Shown one piece after another: positions 62,376 through 64,000 of a stretch of 64,000 bases of DNA; the first letter of the stretch is position 1, and the number at the start of each line of letters is the position of its first letter. The stretch is from Sphingomonas sp. QA11 (lineage in GTDB: Bacteria > Pseudomonadota > Alphaproteobacteria > Sphingomonadales > Sphingomonadaceae). The notes under the pieces are model-generated. The model searched no databases and was not told where the DNA came from. It was given only the letters and a program-made list of their open reading frames with translations. A program made the position numbers and the translations under genes. The stretch is from positions 4,335,501-4,399,500 of the forward strand of contig NZ_CP098774.1 in the NCBI RefSeq assembly GCF_028473665.1. Reading direction: 5' to 3'.

Positions 62376-62893
62376 TGTCGTGGACCGATGGAGCCACTTG
62401 GGTCGGCACGATCGTCTCAATCATAGCCGGTTTTTTTGCTTGGAGGCAGGCTCAAAGCGCTAAGTCCGAGGCGGAAAATGCAGAAAATTCTGCATCTCTT
62501 GCTGAGCAGATGCGGGATCAGATTGCCCATAGAAAAGCTCAAAGTGATTTAGGTGAGCTAAATAATACGCTAATGTCTTCCCTTCAAGCTATGCATAAGT
62601 ATGGCCCAGGTGCCAAGTCTGTCACAAGATTGGGATATAACGCCAGTAAAGACGCGTCATCCGTTAGGGATTTGACCACGGAGATGGGCCTCAAAAGAGC
62701 TATGCTGGAAAAGATTTTTGGTAACAAAATAGATGGTTTCCAAAATAATCTAGTATCCTTGCTGCAGGTTTTTGCAAACTCTCAAACTGAAGATCAATAT
62801 GTAGCGGCTGGTTGCAGCATACATATCGAGCTTACCGAGCTCGGTGGGAATTTTCGAGATGCATTGGACAAAGATATCTTCGGTCATACTTAA
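62375..62893 (+). CDS. small membrane-anchored coiled-coil protein, unknown
   Basis: Starts at a GTG coupled to the YfbU stop. The 172-residue protein has one N-terminal membrane helix (about 9-23, VGTIVSIIAGFFAWR), then a charged helix (AQSAKSEAENAENSASLAEQMRDQIAHRKAQ) likely to be a coiled coil, and a soluble tail. I do not recognise the family. AT-rich codon use and the coupling to YfbU suggest a horizontally acquired two-gene module. Confidence 0.75.
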   Translation: MSWTDGATWVGTIVSIIAGFFAWRQAQSAKSEAENAENSASLAEQMRDQIAHRKAQSDLGELNNTLMSSLQAMHKYGPGAKSVTRLGYNASKDASSVRDLTTEMGLKRAMLEKIFGNKIDGFQNNLVSLLQVFANSQTEDQYVAAGCSIHIELTELGGNFRDALDKDIFGHT

Positions 62894-63422
62894 CCATACG
62901 GCAATCTGCCCATAAACTACTTCACCGGCGGCAATTTGAGATTTCTGCTTCGAACTAGGATTTATCGTGTCGGTCAGCTTTTCCCATTCCCCGCCGCTGT
63001 TCGCTGCCCTTCAGAGAGTCCGGTCTCATCTAAAGGCCGCCCTTTCGACGCCTACCTGCGAACGACTACTTTGGCCCAATGGCGGTCGTTCACACGGCCA
63101 TCTCGACCATATGAACGAACGGCAGCTTCCGGGCATTCTGGAGGAAGCGGCGAACGACCGGAACGAGGGCGCAAGGCTGACTTGCGGCTTTGTCAGGTGT
63201 CGAGGGCTGATATCGAAGACCCCGCCCTTTCAGTCGGGCGGTACAGAATGACCGACTTTAGGTGGTCGATGTTCAACTAAGGCAAGCTGGAAGTGAAAAA
63301 ACTGAAGGCTCGCGTGAGAGGCCGATCTCGCTAATCAGCTTGGTTTGAGAATCCGACGAGGGCACCTCCCGCAACTCGCCAGGGAATGCTGACTGGCGTG
63401 CTCTCGGAGGAGTTGCACGTCC
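62894..63422. other. gene-free stretch with boundary-motif remnant
   Basis: I see no gene in these 529 bp. A degenerate copy of the 25-bp motif (ACGACCGGAACGAGGGCGC, then AAGGCT) lies at 63154-63178. A small inverted repeat (GCCAG/CTGGC) occurs near 63380-63400. It is probably scar DNA at the end of an inserted unit. Confidence 0.45.
63154..63178. repeat. recurring 25-bp boundary motif, degenerate copy 3
   Basis: ACGACCGGAACGAGGGCGC resembles copies 1 and 2 but is less conserved at the right end, and no recombinase gene lies beside it. Confidence 0.35.
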
Positions 63423-64000
63423 CTACGAATGGCCAGCCTCGGCAAGTAGCTTGGCAACTTTCACAAATTTTCCATTGCCTGTTGCCGTCAAGAGTACATC
63501 GCGCGCTTCCTCAGCAAGCGCTTGTCCTGTTATTGCCCGCGCTTCAACGATGACCTCAAGCAAGCGAAACGCATTGTTCGCTCCAAAATCCAGTTTCGGC
63601 AGCCATAGCTGAAGCGCATCGCTGACCACCTTGGCGTGGAGCGGCGAGATCTGAACGACCTGCATCAACGTGTCGCCCAGCCGGTTCAGCTTCATCCACT
63701 CGCCTTCAGCCAGCCGGGCGATCGTCGATGCGAACAGCTCCGGATCGAAGAGCCGCACATCGATGCCATCGATCAGCGCATCGACCGCGAGCCCGCCGGC
63801 ATCGGCGTCCTTGCCGACGAGGCCCAGACACAGCAGCAGATGGCCCGTCTCTCGCCACGGCCGGCCGTGCTGGAACAGCGGCTGGAAATAGCCATGGCTC
63901 GGGGTCCAGCTGCTGCTGTTGTCGTCGGTCCTCAGCATCAGCCTCGTGACGCCGCGCATACAAGTGGCGGTCGGATTCTGCGGCCAGACAAACGCGAGCC
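63423..64000 (-). CDS. C-terminal part of a DUF6493-like protein, runs off the window
   Basis: The frame is open to the right edge (LAFVWPQNPTATCMRGVTRLM), so the ATG at 63959 is probably internal. It has SSSWTPSHGYFQPLFQHGRPW and RETGHLLLCLGLVGKDADAGGLAVDALIDGIDVRLFDPE, which I associate with DUF6493, a repeat-containing family found near SWIM-zinc-finger and MoxR/VWA genes. Function unknown. The stop leaves the C-terminus AKLLAEAGHS. Confidence 0.7.
   Translation of the reverse strand, partial: LAFVWPQNPTATCMRGVTRLMLRTDDNSSSWTPSHGYFQPLFQHGRPWRETGHLLLCLGLVGKDADAGGLAVDALIDGIDVRLFDPELFASTIARLAEGEWMKLNRLGDTLMQVVQISPLHAKVVSDALQLWLPKLDFGANNAFRLLEVIVEARAITGQALAEEARDVLLTATGNGKFVKVAKLLAEAGHS

Noticed and set aside
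62936-63280. 114-codon frame right of the YfbU pair
   Set aside because: It reads through the degenerate boundary motif, has low-complexity Arg/Ser/Pro content and no good ribosome-binding site.

Overview
The window looks like a chromosome segment of a Sphingomonadaceae alphaproteobacterium (Sphingomonas-like). It is GC-rich. The housekeeping genes are of sphingomonad type: an aminopeptidase N, a large NADPH glutamate synthase, an NDUFA9-like protein and long TonB-dependent receptors. Gene identities come from reading the translations; no database search was run.

Region 1 (1 to about 30.3 kb) is core chromosome. It holds a thioesterase, PEP carboxylase, an HNH endonuclease, glutamyl-Q tRNA(Asp) synthetase, a HIG1-type membrane protein, a cobalamin adenosyltransferase, the ergothioneine pair egtB-egtD, a 3-hydroxyacyl-CoA dehydrogenase, a bifunctional penicillin-binding protein, threonine aldolase, an EamA exporter, an M28 peptidase, pepN, a DUF72/csaA/GST cluster, the glutamate synthase operon gltD-DUF2059-gltB, uppP and an NDUFA9-like protein. 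It ends at a tRNA-Leu(CAG).

Region 2 (30.3-48.2 kb) is an integrative conjugative element that starts at the 3' end of that tRNA. It carries a P4-type integrase, a HipB/HipA toxin-antitoxin pair, and a Trb-type secretion operon on the minus strand in the order traG-copG-trbB-C-D-E-J-L-F-G-I-DUF2274-AlpA. A 2.3-kb group II intron sits antisense between the ribosome-binding site and the start codon of trbL. No relaxase is visible in the window.

Region 3 (48.2-64 kb) is accessory DNA. First comes an orphan phage-tailspike-like beta-helix protein. Then two minimal tyrosine recombinases, identical at 179 of 210 residues and in the same orientation, bracket about 10 kb of cargo. The cargo is a divergent regulon: a LysR regulator, a tight phnX / iron-dependent alcohol dehydrogenase / MFS operon on one side, and a TonB receptor plus a secreted alkaline-phosphatase-superfamily phosphodiesterase on the other. 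There is no phnW, so phosphonoacetaldehyde is probably made by the dehydrogenase. I infer a route for 2-hydroxyethylphosphonate and its esters: outer-membrane uptake, periplasmic ester cleavage, inner-membrane uptake, oxidation, and C-P cleavage to acetaldehyde and phosphate. A 26-bp sequence matching at 20 positions occurs in both promoter regions and is the likely LysR operator. Right of the second recombinase lie a low-GC YfbU/membrane-protein pair and the C-terminal part of a DUF6493-like gene that runs off the window. A 25-bp motif recurs at 50.5, 60.9 and 63.15 kb, which suggests tandemly stacked recombinase-plus-cargo units.
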